From NCBI RefSeq assembly GCF_025061645.1, contig NZ_JANYMP010000016.1, positions 139,047 to 203,046 of the forward strand: a stretch of DNA of 64,000 bases, written 5' to 3'. Both the position numbers and the translations under genes were made by a program. The DNA comes from Umezawaea endophytica. GTDB taxonomy: Bacteria > Actinomycetota > Actinomycetes > Mycobacteriales > Pseudonocardiaceae. Position 1 is the first letter of the stretch. Each line of letters opens with the position of its first letter. Below are positions 16,050 to 24,174 of the stretch, one piece after another. The notes beneath the pieces were generated by a model. The model did not search any database. It saw only the letters and a program-made list of their open reading frames with translations, and had not been told where the DNA came from.

Positions 16050-16652
16050 TCAGAGCCAGCCCCGCTCGCGGGCGATCGACGCGGCCTCGGACCTGTTGCG
16101 CGCGTTCAGCTTCGCCATCGCCGTGGACAGGTAGTTGCGCACGGTACCCTCGGCGAGGTGCAGGCGGCGGGCGATCTCCGCGTTGGACGCGCCCTCCACG
16201 ACCTCCCGCAGCAGTTCGCGTTCGCGGTCGGTCAGCGGGTCGGCCGAGTCCCACGCCGCCACGGCCAGTTCCGGCGACACGACCCGCTCCCCCGCGTGCA
16301 CCTTGCGCAGCGCGGCGACGAGTTCGGCGATCGGCGCGTCCTTCAGCACGTACCCGAGCACGCCCGCCTCCAGCGCCCGGCGCAGGTACCCGCCGCGGGC
16401 GAACGTGGTCACGATCAGCACGCGCGTCGGGTCGCCCCGCCGGTGCAGCTCGGCCGCCACGTCCAGCCCGGACCGGCCGGGCATCTCGATGTCGGTCAGC
16501 AGCACGTCGGGCCGGTGCTCCGCGACGGCCGCGAGCGCCGCGTCCCCGTCCGCGACCCCGGCGACGACCTCGACGTCCGGCTGGAGGTCCAGCAGCGCGG
16601 CGAACGCCCCGAGCACCATGCCCTGGTCCTCGGCCAGCACGACCCGGATCAC
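16050..16652 (-). CDS. LuxR/NarL-type response regulator
   Basis: A 200-residue two-component regulator. The receiver domain (1-118) has the phosphoacceptor in DVLLTDIEMPGRSG and the conserved Lys in GYVLKDAP. The LuxR-type helix-turn-helix (about 135-195) contains LTDRERELLREVVEGASNAEIARRLHLAEGTVRNYLS. The GTG start at 16652 overlaps the kinase stop codon (GTGA). Last gene of a four-gene operon with an ABC exporter and its kinase; the exporter is a likely target of the system. Confidence 0.92.
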   Translation of the reverse strand: MIRVVLAEDQGMVLGAFAALLDLQPDVEVVAGVADGDAALAAVAEHRPDVLLTDIEMPGRSGLDVAAELHRRGDPTRVLIVTTFARGGYLRRALEAGVLGYVLKDAPIAELVAALRKVHAGERVVSPELAVAAWDSADPLTDRERELLREVVEGASNAEIARRLHLAEGTVRNYLSTAMAKLNARNRSEAASIARERGWL

Positions 16653-17728
16653 GTGGCGACCCGCAGGGGTACGGCGATCGTGACGGTCGTGCCCTCGGTG
16701 CCCGTGCGCTGCACCCGGCCGCCCAGCGCGGCGATCCGCTCCCGCATCCCGGACAGCCCGTTGCCGTCGACGCCCTGGCCGCCCACGCCGTCGTCGGCGA
16801 CCACGACCCGCAGCTCGCCGTCGACGGCGTGGATGCCGACGTGGCACTCGCGGGCGCCAGCGTGCCGGGCGACGTTCGTGATGGCCTCGCGCACGGCCAG
16901 CGCCAACTGGTGCTCGGTGGACCCCACCAGCTCCAGGTCGGGGTCGCGGGTCACGTGCAGCTCGACCCCGGCGCTCGCCAGCGCCCCTCGGGCGGCGTCC
17001 AACTCGGCCTCCAGGCTGGCCTGCCGCCAGCCGCTCACGGTGGCCCGCACCTCGGCGAGGGCGTCACGGGCGGTGCGCTCGATCTCGAGCACCTCCGCCC
17101 GCGCCCGCGCCGGGTCCAGGTCCACCAGTTCCTTCACGAGCTGGGCGCGCATCACCACGGCGGTCAGCGAGTGCCCCAGCAGGTCGTGCAGGTCCCGCGC
17201 GATCCGCTCGCGCTCGGACACCGTGGCCAGGTGCTCGATGCGCGCGTTGGCCATCCGCAGCTCGGTGTGGTCCCGAGCCCGCGCGGCCTCCGCGATCTGC
17301 ACCAGCCCGATCACCCAGATGAAGATCACCGGCGGGATGACGTTCCACAGCAGGTACGGCATCGGCACCGTGGAGACCGTGGCGAAGCCCAGCGTCAACG
17401 CGGTGAGGAAGCCCATCCACCGCAGCGCCGTCCGCCGCGTCTCGGTCAGCCCGGCGCACGCCGCCGCGTAGACGAACAGGATCGCCGCGCCCGCGTTGAA
17501 CAGGATCGTGGCCACGCCGAGCACGGTCGCGGGCACCGTCAGCCACCAGCGGGCCTGCCAGGGCCTCAGCAGCGACATCGCGTACATCGGCAGGAAGCCC
17601 CCGATGATGACGCCGACCAGCACCCAGTCCCCCGCGCCCGCCTCGGGGTCGAAGATCGGCTGGAACGCGGGCAGCACCAGGTAGACCAGGTGCACCCAGG
17701 TCCACACGCGCAGTCGTGAAGTCTTCAT
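16649..17728 (-). CDS. Sensor histidine kinase (HisKA_3, NarL class)
   Basis: A 359-residue membrane kinase. Five or six hydrophobic segments fill residues 10-140 with no extracellular domain, as in DesK/LiaS-like intramembrane sensors. The dimerisation and phosphoacceptor region reads ERERIARDLHDLLGHSLTAVV with the catalytic His, and the HATPase domain has REAITNVARHA, ADDGVGG and GLSGMRERIAALGG. The ATG at 17728 overlaps the stop of the ABC permease (ATGA). It probably senses a membrane-active compound handled by the adjacent exporter; this is inferred from the operon. Confidence 0.92.
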   Translation of the reverse strand: MKTSRLRVWTWVHLVYLVLPAFQPIFDPEAGAGDWVLVGVIIGGFLPMYAMSLLRPWQARWWLTVPATVLGVATILFNAGAAILFVYAAACAGLTETRRTALRWMGFLTALTLGFATVSTVPMPYLLWNVIPPVIFIWVIGLVQIAEAARARDHTELRMANARIEHLATVSERERIARDLHDLLGHSLTAVVMRAQLVKELVDLDPARARAEVLEIERTARDALAEVRATVSGWRQASLEAELDAARGALASAGVELHVTRDPDLELVGSTEHQLALAVREAITNVARHAGARECHVGIHAVDGELRVVVADDGVGGQGVDGNGLSGMRERIAALGGRVQRTGTEGTTVTIAVPLRVAT

Positions 17729-18498
17729 GGTCGAGCGAAACGATAGGACAGGGCGGCCAGCGCCCCGGTGACGGCCGTCATCCCGAGCAGGACGAGGGCG
17801 TGGGACAGCACCTCGCCGGGCCCGATCTGCGCCAGCGCGATCCGCGCCAGGTGGTAGGACGGCAGGAACGGCGCCACGTGCCCGAAGAACGCGGGCAGGA
17901 ACTCCAGCGGCATCCACAGCCCGGAGAAGATGGCCGAGGGCATCAGGATCGCGTTGAGGATCGCCGCCGACGCGTTGGTGCTCGCCTGGAACCCGATCGC
18001 CAGCCCGAGCAGGGCGAACGGGAAGGCCCCCAGCACCAGGACCAGGGCCAGCCGGGCGAGTTGCCCCGGCGTCACGGCCAGCGAGCCGGTGGCGGCGGCA
18101 GCGACGGCCATGGCGACCAGCACCCCGACCGCGTAGGGGAACGCCGCCGCCACCTTCGCCGCGAGCGTCACCCCCACCGGCACGGCGGACACCTGCTTGG
18201 CCCGCAGCCAGCCGCGCTCCCGGTCCTTCGCCACCCCCATGCCGGGGTTCATCAGGGTCACGGCCAGCACGCCGAACGTGCCGAACGTGGCCAGCATGCC
18301 GCTGTTCTGCTTCCCGAACATGGACGCGAAGAGCACGAAGAACCCGACCGGCATGACGATCGAGAAGAACAGCGCCGTGGGCTCGCGGACGACACCCCTC
18401 AGGTCGTCCGCGAGCTCCACGGCGAAGACCCTGGTCAGGGACACGGGTCGCCGTGCGGCGACGGGGTCGGCGGGCAGGTCGACGGCGGTGGTGCTCAT
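17725..18498 (-). CDS. ABC-2 type exporter permease
   Basis: A 257-residue permease with six transmembrane segments starting near residue 40 (TALFFSIVMPVGFFVLFAS). The region NPGMGVAKDRERGWLRAKQVSAVPVG is typical of ABC-2 permeases paired with drug or antibiotic efflux ATPases. ATG at 18498. It sits 50 bp after the ATPase gene and overlaps the kinase gene. The substrate is unknown; antibiotic self-protection or envelope-stress relief are the usual roles for such kinase-linked pairs. Confidence 0.9.
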   Translation of the reverse strand: MSTTAVDLPADPVAARRPVSLTRVFAVELADDLRGVVREPTALFFSIVMPVGFFVLFASMFGKQNSGMLATFGTFGVLAVTLMNPGMGVAKDRERGWLRAKQVSAVPVGVTLAAKVAAAFPYAVGVLVAMAVAAAATGSLAVTPGQLARLALVLVLGAFPFALLGLAIGFQASTNASAAILNAILMPSAIFSGLWMPLEFLPAFFGHVAPFLPSYHLARIALAQIGPGEVLSHALVLLGMTAVTGALAALSYRFARP

Positions 18499-18548
18499 GG
18501 CGCGGCTCCGGTGGTTCGACGGCGGGCTCGGAACGGATCGGTCGGTCT

Positions 18549-19433
18549 TCACGCCGCGGCCCCCAGGCTCAGCACGGCTTCCTCCAGGCCCGCGTGCTCC
18601 ACCCGCAGGTCCGCGAGCGTCGGGTCCTGTGCGAGCAGCACCCGCAACGCGTCCTCGGGTGACCGGGTCCGCAGCCGCACCCGGTCGCCGTCCCGGCTCA
18701 GAGACAGCACCCCCGGCAGGTCCAGCAGTCGGGCGTCGTCCAGCGCGGTGGTGGCGATCACCGTGCGGTCCGGCAGCAGACCGATCAGTTCGTCCGGCGT
18801 GCCGGACGCGACGACCTTCCCCTTGTCCACCACCACGACCCGGTCGGCCACGGTGGCGGACTCCTCGATCAGGTGCGTCGTGACGAGCACGCCGACACCG
18901 CGGGACCGCCGGTCGGCGACGGTCGCCCAGAACGCCCGGCGGGCGGCGACGTCCAGCCCCACGGTCGGCTCGTCCATCACCAACAGCGCGGGCGACCCCA
19001 CGAGCGCCATCGCGAGCTGCAACCGCTGCCGCTGCCCGCCGGACAGCTTGACCGCCCGCCGTCCGCCCAGCTCCGAGAGCCCCAGCTCGGCCAGGACCGG
19101 TCCGGCCGCGGACCTGGGCAGTCCCGCCCGGACCGCCGCCCCCACGACCAGCTCGCGCACCTTCAGCGTCGTCGGGAACCCGAGCGACTGCTGCACCACG
19201 CCGAGCGCCCGCCGGGTGGCCGCGACCCGCGGGTCTCCCCCGGCGACCAGCACGGACCCCTCCTGGCGGGCCAGCAGCCCGACCACGAGGTTCACCAGCG
19301 TCGTCTTCCCCGCCCCGTTGGGCCCCAGCAGCGCGACGCACTCCCCCGCGCCGACAGCCAGGTCCACCCCGTCCAGCGCGACCGTCCCGCCGTAGCGGTG
19401 GCGCACCCCCTGAACCTCCAGCACCGATGTCAT
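18549..19433 (-). CDS. ABC exporter ATP-binding protein
   Basis: A 294-residue DrrA/CcmA-type ATPase. Walker A is LLGPNGAGKTTL, the Q-loop lies in LGVVQQSLGFP, the signature is KLSGGQRQRLQLAMAL, Walker B is LLVMDEPTVGLD, and the switch is VTTHLIEE. The C-terminal 70 residues form the extra domain found in drug-efflux ATPases. ATG 19433 is chosen because MTSVLEVQGVRHRYGG starts like the family; a longer frame to 19499 adds a non-homologous extension. First gene of the exporter/two-component operon. Confidence 0.93.
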   Translation of the reverse strand: MTSVLEVQGVRHRYGGTVALDGVDLAVGAGECVALLGPNGAGKTTLVNLVVGLLARQEGSVLVAGGDPRVAATRRALGVVQQSLGFPTTLKVRELVVGAAVRAGLPRSAAGPVLAELGLSELGGRRAVKLSGGQRQRLQLAMALVGSPALLVMDEPTVGLDVAARRAFWATVADRRSRGVGVLVTTHLIEESATVADRVVVVDKGKVVASGTPDELIGLLPDRTVIATTALDDARLLDLPGVLSLSRDGDRVRLRTRSPEDALRVLLAQDPTLADLRVEHAGLEEAVLSLGAAA

Positions 19434-19608
19434 GGGGCAAGCCTGGCCGGACGGCGGGCGGCCCAGTAGTGATGCCGCGTCACGGACCTCGGATGACAAA
19501 TGTCAACCCAAGATCGACAGTGGTCCAAGCGCCAGGACACGGGTCTGCATCGTAAAAGGCCGAGGCCGTGCGAAGGCGGGAATCGAAGTGGTACGAAGGA
19601 GGGGCGCG

Positions 19609-19743
19609 GTGCTAATTCCACCCGGCATCCCGATCACCATCGGTGAATTGAACTTCGAAGTAGCAATAAATAAAACTTGCTTGATCCTTAACTGCACTTT
19701 AAATGCCCACTCCGGGGCTCCGGCCACCGATCACGATCCGTAG
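19609..19743 (+). CDS. Candidate small peptide in an AT-rich island
   Basis: A 44-residue open frame beginning with GTG, 4 nt after a strong AAGGAGGGG. The first half is hydrophobic (VLIPPGIPITIGELNF), followed by EVAINKTCLILNCTLNAHSG with two Cys. The stretch 19630-19705 is far richer in A/T than the surrounding DNA. It resembles the size and composition of a ribosomal-peptide precursor or small membrane peptide, but no modifying enzyme is adjacent and I recognise no family. The gene lies divergent from the ABC operon and upstream of the DUF742 gene. The rest of 19434-19866 shows no other gene. Confidence 0.35.
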   Translation: MLIPPGIPITIGELNFEVAINKTCLILNCTLNAHSGAPATDHDP

Positions 19744-19866
19744 CTCCACCGGCCGGAACATGCCAGGTATTGAGAACCTGGAGACAGTTCGCCGTCGGGT
19801 CGTTACAGTGCTGTGGCCTCAGGTGCTGGAGGCCGCCGACACCCGTCGACCGCTGCGGAGCTACTG

Positions 19867-20208
19867 ATGAACGACTTCCGGGTCCGTCCCTACGCCCTCA
19901 CGGGCGGCCGAACCCGCTCGTCCGTCACCCTCGACATCGAGACCATCGTGACCACGAACGAGCAGGTCACGCCCAATCCGCTGACCGACACCGCCGAGCA
20001 CCGGACCATCAGTTCGCTGTGCCGCGACCCCCACTCCGTGGCGGAGGTCTCCGCCCGCCTGAGGCTGCCGCTGGGGGTCGTGCGGGTGCTCCTGGCGGAC
20101 ATGTCCGACCTGAGCCTGATCACCGTCCACCACAACGACCAGATCCAGGACAACCGCCCTTCGACGGCGTTGCTGGAACGGGTGCTGAACGGGTTGCGGA
20201 ACCTCTGA
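19867..20208 (+). CDS. DUF742 family protein (orphan)
   Basis: A 113-residue protein. The N-terminus RVRPYALTGGRTR is the signature opening of DUF742 proteins, followed by a winged-helix-like segment HRTISSLCRDPHSVAEVSARLRLPLGVVRVLLADM and the C-terminal LLERVLNGLRNL. DUF742 genes normally belong to conservons (sensor kinase, Roadblock/LC7 protein, DUF742, small GTPase) that tune development and secondary metabolism in actinomycetes. None of those partners is here, so this is a stand-alone copy. The ATG at 19867 is preceded by GCGGAG. Confidence 0.85.
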   Translation: MNDFRVRPYALTGGRTRSSVTLDIETIVTTNEQVTPNPLTDTAEHRTISSLCRDPHSVAEVSARLRLPLGVVRVLLADMSDLSLITVHHNDQIQDNRPSTALLERVLNGLRNL

Positions 20209-20227
20209 CCTGCGGAAATCCGTAGTC

Positions 20228-20968
20228 TTAAGTCGGCATGTGGAGCAGCGTCGCTCCACTGGCGTCCTTCACGACGAACGCGGCGATCTCGTTCCACCGC
20301 ATCCCCACGCCACCGTTGAGCTCGACGGCGGGCTTGTCGCCGTTCAGCGCCGGGGCCCCTACCAGCCACGACGTGACGGGCATCGTCCCGCCGTCGCGCG
20401 TGAGGGCCACCAGGTCGCACCGGCCGGGGCCCTTGGCGCCCTCGACCTCGAACTCGATGGACGTGCCCCACGCCTCGGGACGCGCGTGGATCTTCGCGCT
20501 GAGCCCGGTCTTGGGGTCGGAGCGGCTGAGCTCCTGGAACACGTCGGTCTCGTTGTTCGCCACGTTCGACTGCTTCGGCGGGGTACCGGTGTTCGGGGCC
20601 GTCTGCGCCACCGTGGAGGTGGTGCCCGAGGTGAGCTTGACGGTGGCGGCGGCGGTGCCACCCATCAGCAGGACGGCCACCGCGGCGGCTGCCAGCGCGT
20701 AGTTGCGCCGCTTGCGACCGCGGTCGATCGAAACCGAGTCCAACATCGCGCGCACCGAGCGCCCGTCGGGGCGTTCACCAGCGGTCCCCCGGAGGAGTCC
20801 TGCCTGGTCAGCCTCGTCCAGGAGGTCCGGAAGCACGGCGAAGTCCTTCAGGTCCAGCGCGCACTTGCGGCACTGGGCGAGGTGGTTCTCGAAGGCGTCC
20901 ACCTCGTCCTCGTCGAGGACACCGAGGACATACGCCGCCACGTCGATGTGGTCCGGCAGCGCTGTCAC
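20228..20968 (-). CDS. Anti-sigma factor (zinc-binding ZAS domain)
   Basis: A 246-residue single-pass membrane anti-sigma factor. Cytoplasmic residues 1-85 carry the ZAS motif H29-x3-C33-x2-C36 (ENHLAQCRKC). One transmembrane helix follows at about 88-112 (YALAAAAVAVLLMGGTAAATV), and the extracytoplasmic part is an anti-sigma-K-like domain ending in FVVKDASGATLLHMPT. The GTG at 20968 lies 4 bp after the sigma stop, so the pair is co-transcribed. It should hold the adjacent ECF sigma factor at the membrane until released, probably by proteolysis. Confidence 0.9.
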   Translation of the reverse strand: MTALPDHIDVAAYVLGVLDEDEVDAFENHLAQCRKCALDLKDFAVLPDLLDEADQAGLLRGTAGERPDGRSVRAMLDSVSIDRGRKRRNYALAAAAVAVLLMGGTAAATVKLTSGTTSTVAQTAPNTGTPPKQSNVANNETDVFQELSRSDPKTGLSAKIHARPEAWGTSIEFEVEGAKGPGRCDLVALTRDGGTMPVTSWLVGAPALNGDKPAVELNGGVGMRWNEIAAFVVKDASGATLLHMPT

Positions 20969-20972
20969 CTGG

Positions 20973-21536
20973 TCAGCCCCGATCCTGCAGTGCCCGCCGA
21001 AGGGCGCGAAGTGCGTAGTAAACCCTGGACTTCACCGTACCCGCGGGCACGCCGAGCACCTCTGCGGCCTCGCCGACGGTCCGGTCGCGCAGGTACGTCT
21101 CGAGGATAGCCTCCCGGTGCTCCTCGGTCAGTCCGCTCATCGCTTCGGCCACGACGATCGCGGACAGCGTGCGGTCCGCCTCGTCGCGCACCGGCGCTTC
21201 GTCCGAGGGCGTCAACTGGGACTCCTGGGGTCGCACGCTGCGCTTCCGCCGGTCGTCGATGACCAGCCGTCGCGCCACCGTGAACAGCCACGATCGGAGC
21301 AACACGGGGTCTCGCTCGAGCTTCTCCGCGTTGCGCCAGGCCCGCACGAGGGTTTCCTGCACGATGTCCTCTGCCCATTGCCGGTCGTGACCGGTCAAGC
21401 GCATGGCGTGTCCCAGCAGGGGACTGCCGAATTCTTGGTAGAGCCGCCGGATCAGTTCGTCTTCCAGACTTCCGTCCGGTTGCCACATCTGATCGCGCTC
21501 AGTTTGCGTACGTCTGTGCCGCGCCACGTCACGCAT
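20973..21536 (-). CDS. ECF sigma factor, SigL-like
   Basis: A 187-residue sigma factor with regions 2 (about 35-105, with MRLTGHDRQWAEDIVQETLVRAWRN and LLRSWLFTVARRLVIDDRRK) and 4 (about 130-185, with LTEEHREAILETYLRDRTVGEAAEVLGVPAGTVKSRVYYALRALR). Starts at ATG 21536 or ATG 21488 are possible. The nearby promoter TGAACC-N16-CGTA, pointing at the divergent lipoprotein operon, matches the type recognised by Mycobacterium SigL. The sigma/anti-sigma pair with adjacent redox and envelope genes supports a SigL-like regulon. Confidence 0.88.
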   Translation of the reverse strand: MRDVARHRRTQTERDQMWQPDGSLEDELIRRLYQEFGSPLLGHAMRLTGHDRQWAEDIVQETLVRAWRNAEKLERDPVLLRSWLFTVARRLVIDDRRKRSVRPQESQLTPSDEAPVRDEADRTLSAIVVAEAMSGLTEEHREAILETYLRDRTVGEAAEVLGVPAGTVKSRVYYALRALRRALQDRG

Positions 21537-21598
21537 CTTGGCTTGAGTTCGCCTTCTAGTCGAGAGTTTTGACGGAAGAAAAGTTTTCTAATCGTTTG

Positions 21599-21624
21599 TG
21601 AACCTTCATCCGAGGCGGACCGTA
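21599..21624 (+). promoter_or_regulatory. ECF-type promoter of the redox operon
   Basis: TGAACC (-35, 21599-21604), a 16-nt spacer and CGTA (-10, 21621-21624) lie in the 175-bp divergent region, pointing toward the lipoprotein gene. This agrees with the SigL-type consensus TGAACC-N16/17-CGT. No equally good copy is seen facing the sigma gene itself. Confidence 0.6.
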
Positions 21625-21711
21625 CTCCTAGGTATCCGCTCCTTTGGGTCGGGGTGACACATGTCGCCACTGCTCCGAATGGCGGATCCGAACAGGAGAG
21701 AAAGGTTCTAC

Positions 21712-22365
21712 GTGATGCTAGGCAATCGCACCCGGCGGGTCCTGACCCTCGTTCCCGCCGCCGCAGCGCTCGTAGCGACCTCCGCCTGTGGCACCGTCAC
21801 GGGCGCCTCTCCCTCCCAGCAGTCGCCCGACGCGGGCTACTCGCAGGCGGGATCCGGCAACGACGCTCCCGTCGCCGTCCGGCCCACCACGGCACCGCAG
21901 GCGGCTCCTCCAGCCGCCGCGGGCGCGGAGCCCACGAACGACTCGGCGAACCGGATGCTCGCGGCGTCGGAGTCCCGGCAGCTCGGCGCCTTCGTCGTCA
22001 ACGCGCACGGCTTCACGGTCTACCGGTTCGACAAGGACACGGCGAAGCCGTCGAAGTCCACCTGCGACGGCGAGTGCGCGAAGACGTGGCCGCCCGTGCT
22101 CGCGTCCGAGCGCACGATGGTGTCGGAACTGGACGCCGGGCTGGTCGGCACGGTCACCCGCACCGACGGCACGGCGCAGGTCACGTTCGCGGGCTCGCCG
22201 CTCTACACCTACACCGGCGACCGCGCCCCCGGCCGGATCAGCGGCCAGGGCAAGGGCGGCACGTGGTGGGCGGTCACGCCCGACGGCGGGAAGGTCGCGG
22301 GCACCGGCACGGCGAGCACGCAGCCCTCCGGCGCGGGGTCCGGCCCCGGCGCCAGCGACTACTGA
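21712..22365 (+). CDS. Secreted lipoprotein with Yx(F/W/Y)xxD repeats (COG4315)
   Basis: About 217 residues: a signal peptide with a weak lipobox (TSAC), a Pro/Ala/Ser linker to about residue 80, then a Lipoprotein_15-type region. The two signature repeats are visible as VYRFDKD and LYTYTGD, separated by a conserved CDGECAKTWPP segment. A purine-rich AGGAGAGAAAGG precedes GTG 21712 and ATG 21715. The biochemical role of this family is unknown; in actinomycetes it recurs with SigL- or SigK-type operons. It is first gene downstream of the ECF promoter. Confidence 0.87.
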   Translation: MMLGNRTRRVLTLVPAAAALVATSACGTVTGASPSQQSPDAGYSQAGSGNDAPVAVRPTTAPQAAPPAAAGAEPTNDSANRMLAASESRQLGAFVVNAHGFTVYRFDKDTAKPSKSTCDGECAKTWPPVLASERTMVSELDAGLVGTVTRTDGTAQVTFAGSPLYTYTGDRAPGRISGQGKGGTWWAVTPDGGKVAGTGTASTQPSGAGSGPGASDY

Positions 22366-22378
22366 GGAGCGTGAACCC

Positions 22379-23122
22379 GTGACGGTCCACCGCTTCCTCG
22401 GCGCGCTCGGCGCCCTCGTGATCACGCTCGCGCTGGCGACGACCGGTGTCGCGTCCGCGCAGGACGGTCCCGACCAGCAGACCCCGCTCGGCCCGATCTC
22501 CGCGGCCGACAAGGACTTGCTCATCAAGGTGAAGCAGGCCAGTCTGTGGGAGGGCCCGGTGGGCGAGGAGGCCCAGACCCGCTCGCAGAACAAGCGGGTC
22601 CGCGAGGTCGGCCTCCAGATCGCGGCCGACCACCGCAAGCTCGACGAGCTGCTGGCGACGTTGGCCTCGAAGATGAAGGTCCCGTTGCCCGCGACGGTCA
22701 ACCCGACCCAGCAGACCTGGATCGACGAACTGCGGGGGTTGAACGGCAAGGCTTTCGACACCGCCTTCGCGAACCGGCTGCGGTCCGCGCACGGCCAGGG
22801 CTTCGGCGAGGTCGCCAAGGTCCGCATGGGCACCCGCAACCAGTCGATCCGCGACTTCGCCCAGGCCACCAACAACATCGTCGCCAAGCACATGACGATG
22901 CTGGAGAGCACCGGCCTGGTCACGCAGGCCGGGATGTCCGACCCGGTCCCGGCGGGCGGGATGCCCGGCATGGCAGGGGATCCCGCGCTGGCGTCGGCGC
23001 GGTCCGGACTGCTCGGCGGTGGCGGCTCCACCCTGCTGTCGATCGGCCTCATCGTCCTGATCGGAGCGACCGTCACGGTCACGTTGCTCCGCCTGACGAA
23101 GCCGAGGCGCGAGGCAGACTGA
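22379..23122 (+). CDS. Exported DUF4142 protein with C-terminal anchor
   Basis: A 247-residue exported protein. The signal peptide covers residues 1-28 (LITLALATTGVASA then AQD). The DUF4142 ferritin-like helical domain spans about 40-180 (AADKDLLIKVKQASLWEGPVG, VREVGLQIAADHRKLDELL and AKHMTMLESTGLV), and a transmembrane segment lies near 215-238 before a basic tail. The GTG at 22379 has GAGGAG upstream and lies 13 bp after the lipoprotein gene. The fold is a four-helix bundle; metal ligation is not obvious. Same operon as the redox genes. Confidence 0.88.
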   Translation: MTVHRFLGALGALVITLALATTGVASAQDGPDQQTPLGPISAADKDLLIKVKQASLWEGPVGEEAQTRSQNKRVREVGLQIAADHRKLDELLATLASKMKVPLPATVNPTQQTWIDELRGLNGKAFDTAFANRLRSAHGQGFGEVAKVRMGTRNQSIRDFAQATNNIVAKHMTMLESTGLVTQAGMSDPVPAGGMPGMAGDPALASARSGLLGGGGSTLLSIGLIVLIGATVTVTLLRLTKPRREAD

Positions 23123-23340
23123 CCGGTCCACGCTGACGGGGTTCCCACCCCGGTCTTCCCGCTACCGAGGAGGAGGTGGTACTAGAAGCACCAACGACTT
23201 CCATCGCGGAACTGTTTCCACCGCCCGTCCGTCCTGGCGTGAACACTCCTGCACGCCAGGCCGGGCGGGTACCGCACCCACCACGATCAACCAGCACCAC
23301 CCGAGGTCTTCTTCCTCCCCGCCGTTCTCGGAGGTTTTAC

Positions 23341-24174
23341 GTGTTCAACCAGGTCCCGCTCCTGCTCGCTCAGGCAAGCGCCGACCAAGACGCCGGAGTG
23401 AAGAGCGTTGCGCAGCTCTCGGCCCGTCTTGCCTACGCGACCATGTGCGCGACCCTCGCCTGGGGCGTCCTCATCGCCACCGGCTGGGCGCACAAGATCA
23501 CCGGTACCCAAGGGCTCCGCAACACCCACATGGTGCTCGCGACCCTGGCGATCGCGTTCGGCAGCCTCCACGCCTTCTGCTTCACCATGTTGAAGACCAT
23601 CGACTTCGGCCTGCTCAAGATCCTCGTCCCGTTCGCGGGCGGCGGCCTCGTCCGGCACGCGCTCGGCATCGTCGGGCTCGAACTGATGATCGCCATCGCC
23701 TTCACCGTCGGGATGCGGAAGAAGGCCCTGTACCGCAAGTGGTTGCGGTTCCACCAGATGGCCTACGTGGCGGTCACCATCACCATCGTCCACTCCTGGT
23801 TCGGCGCCATCGCCAACGGGAACCTGGCGATCCTGTGGCTCGCGGGCCTGACGATCTTGATCCCGACCGCTACGATCGTCATCGCGCGCTTCCTGCCGCC
23901 GGAGATCCTGATGCGACTGGGGATGATGGAGCCCGAGCCGGGCTTCGAGCCCGAGCCGACCGGCGGCGGGAACGCGATGGATGTCAGCGTCGACAACCAC
24001 CGGTGCCACCGCTACGGCGTGTGCCAGGCCGAGGCACCGGAAGTGTTCCAACTCATCGACGACAACAGGCTGACCTACGAGCGCAGGCCTTCGCCCGAGC
24101 TGTACGCGAAGACGCGCACGGCGGCCAGGTCCTGCCCCATGCGGGCGATCGAACTGCGGGAGCGTGTGCGGTGA
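23341..24174 (+). CDS. Membrane heme b domain fused to a 3Fe-4S-type ferredoxin
   Basis: A 277-residue fusion. Residues about 25-200 hold five hydrophobic helices of the ferric-reductase-like type with four well-placed histidines, in NTHMVLATL, FGSLHAFCF, RFHQMAYVA and TIVHSWFGA, suiting two hemes. Residues about 215-277 form a ferredoxin with C-x5-C (HRCHRYGVCQAEAPEVF) and a distal SCPMRAI, the pattern of single 3Fe-4S ferredoxins. The GTG at 23341 has GGAGG 8 nt upstream; the longer frame from 23176 is Pro-rich and non-homologous. Overlaps the next gene (GTGA). Electrons probably pass from the reductase through the ferredoxin to heme across the membrane; the acceptor is unknown. Confidence 0.82.
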   Translation: MFNQVPLLLAQASADQDAGVKSVAQLSARLAYATMCATLAWGVLIATGWAHKITGTQGLRNTHMVLATLAIAFGSLHAFCFTMLKTIDFGLLKILVPFAGGGLVRHALGIVGLELMIAIAFTVGMRKKALYRKWLRFHQMAYVAVTITIVHSWFGAIANGNLAILWLAGLTILIPTATIVIARFLPPEILMRLGMMEPEPGFEPEPTGGGNAMDVSVDNHRCHRYGVCQAEAPEVFQLIDDNRLTYERRPSPELYAKTRTAARSCPMRAIELRERVR

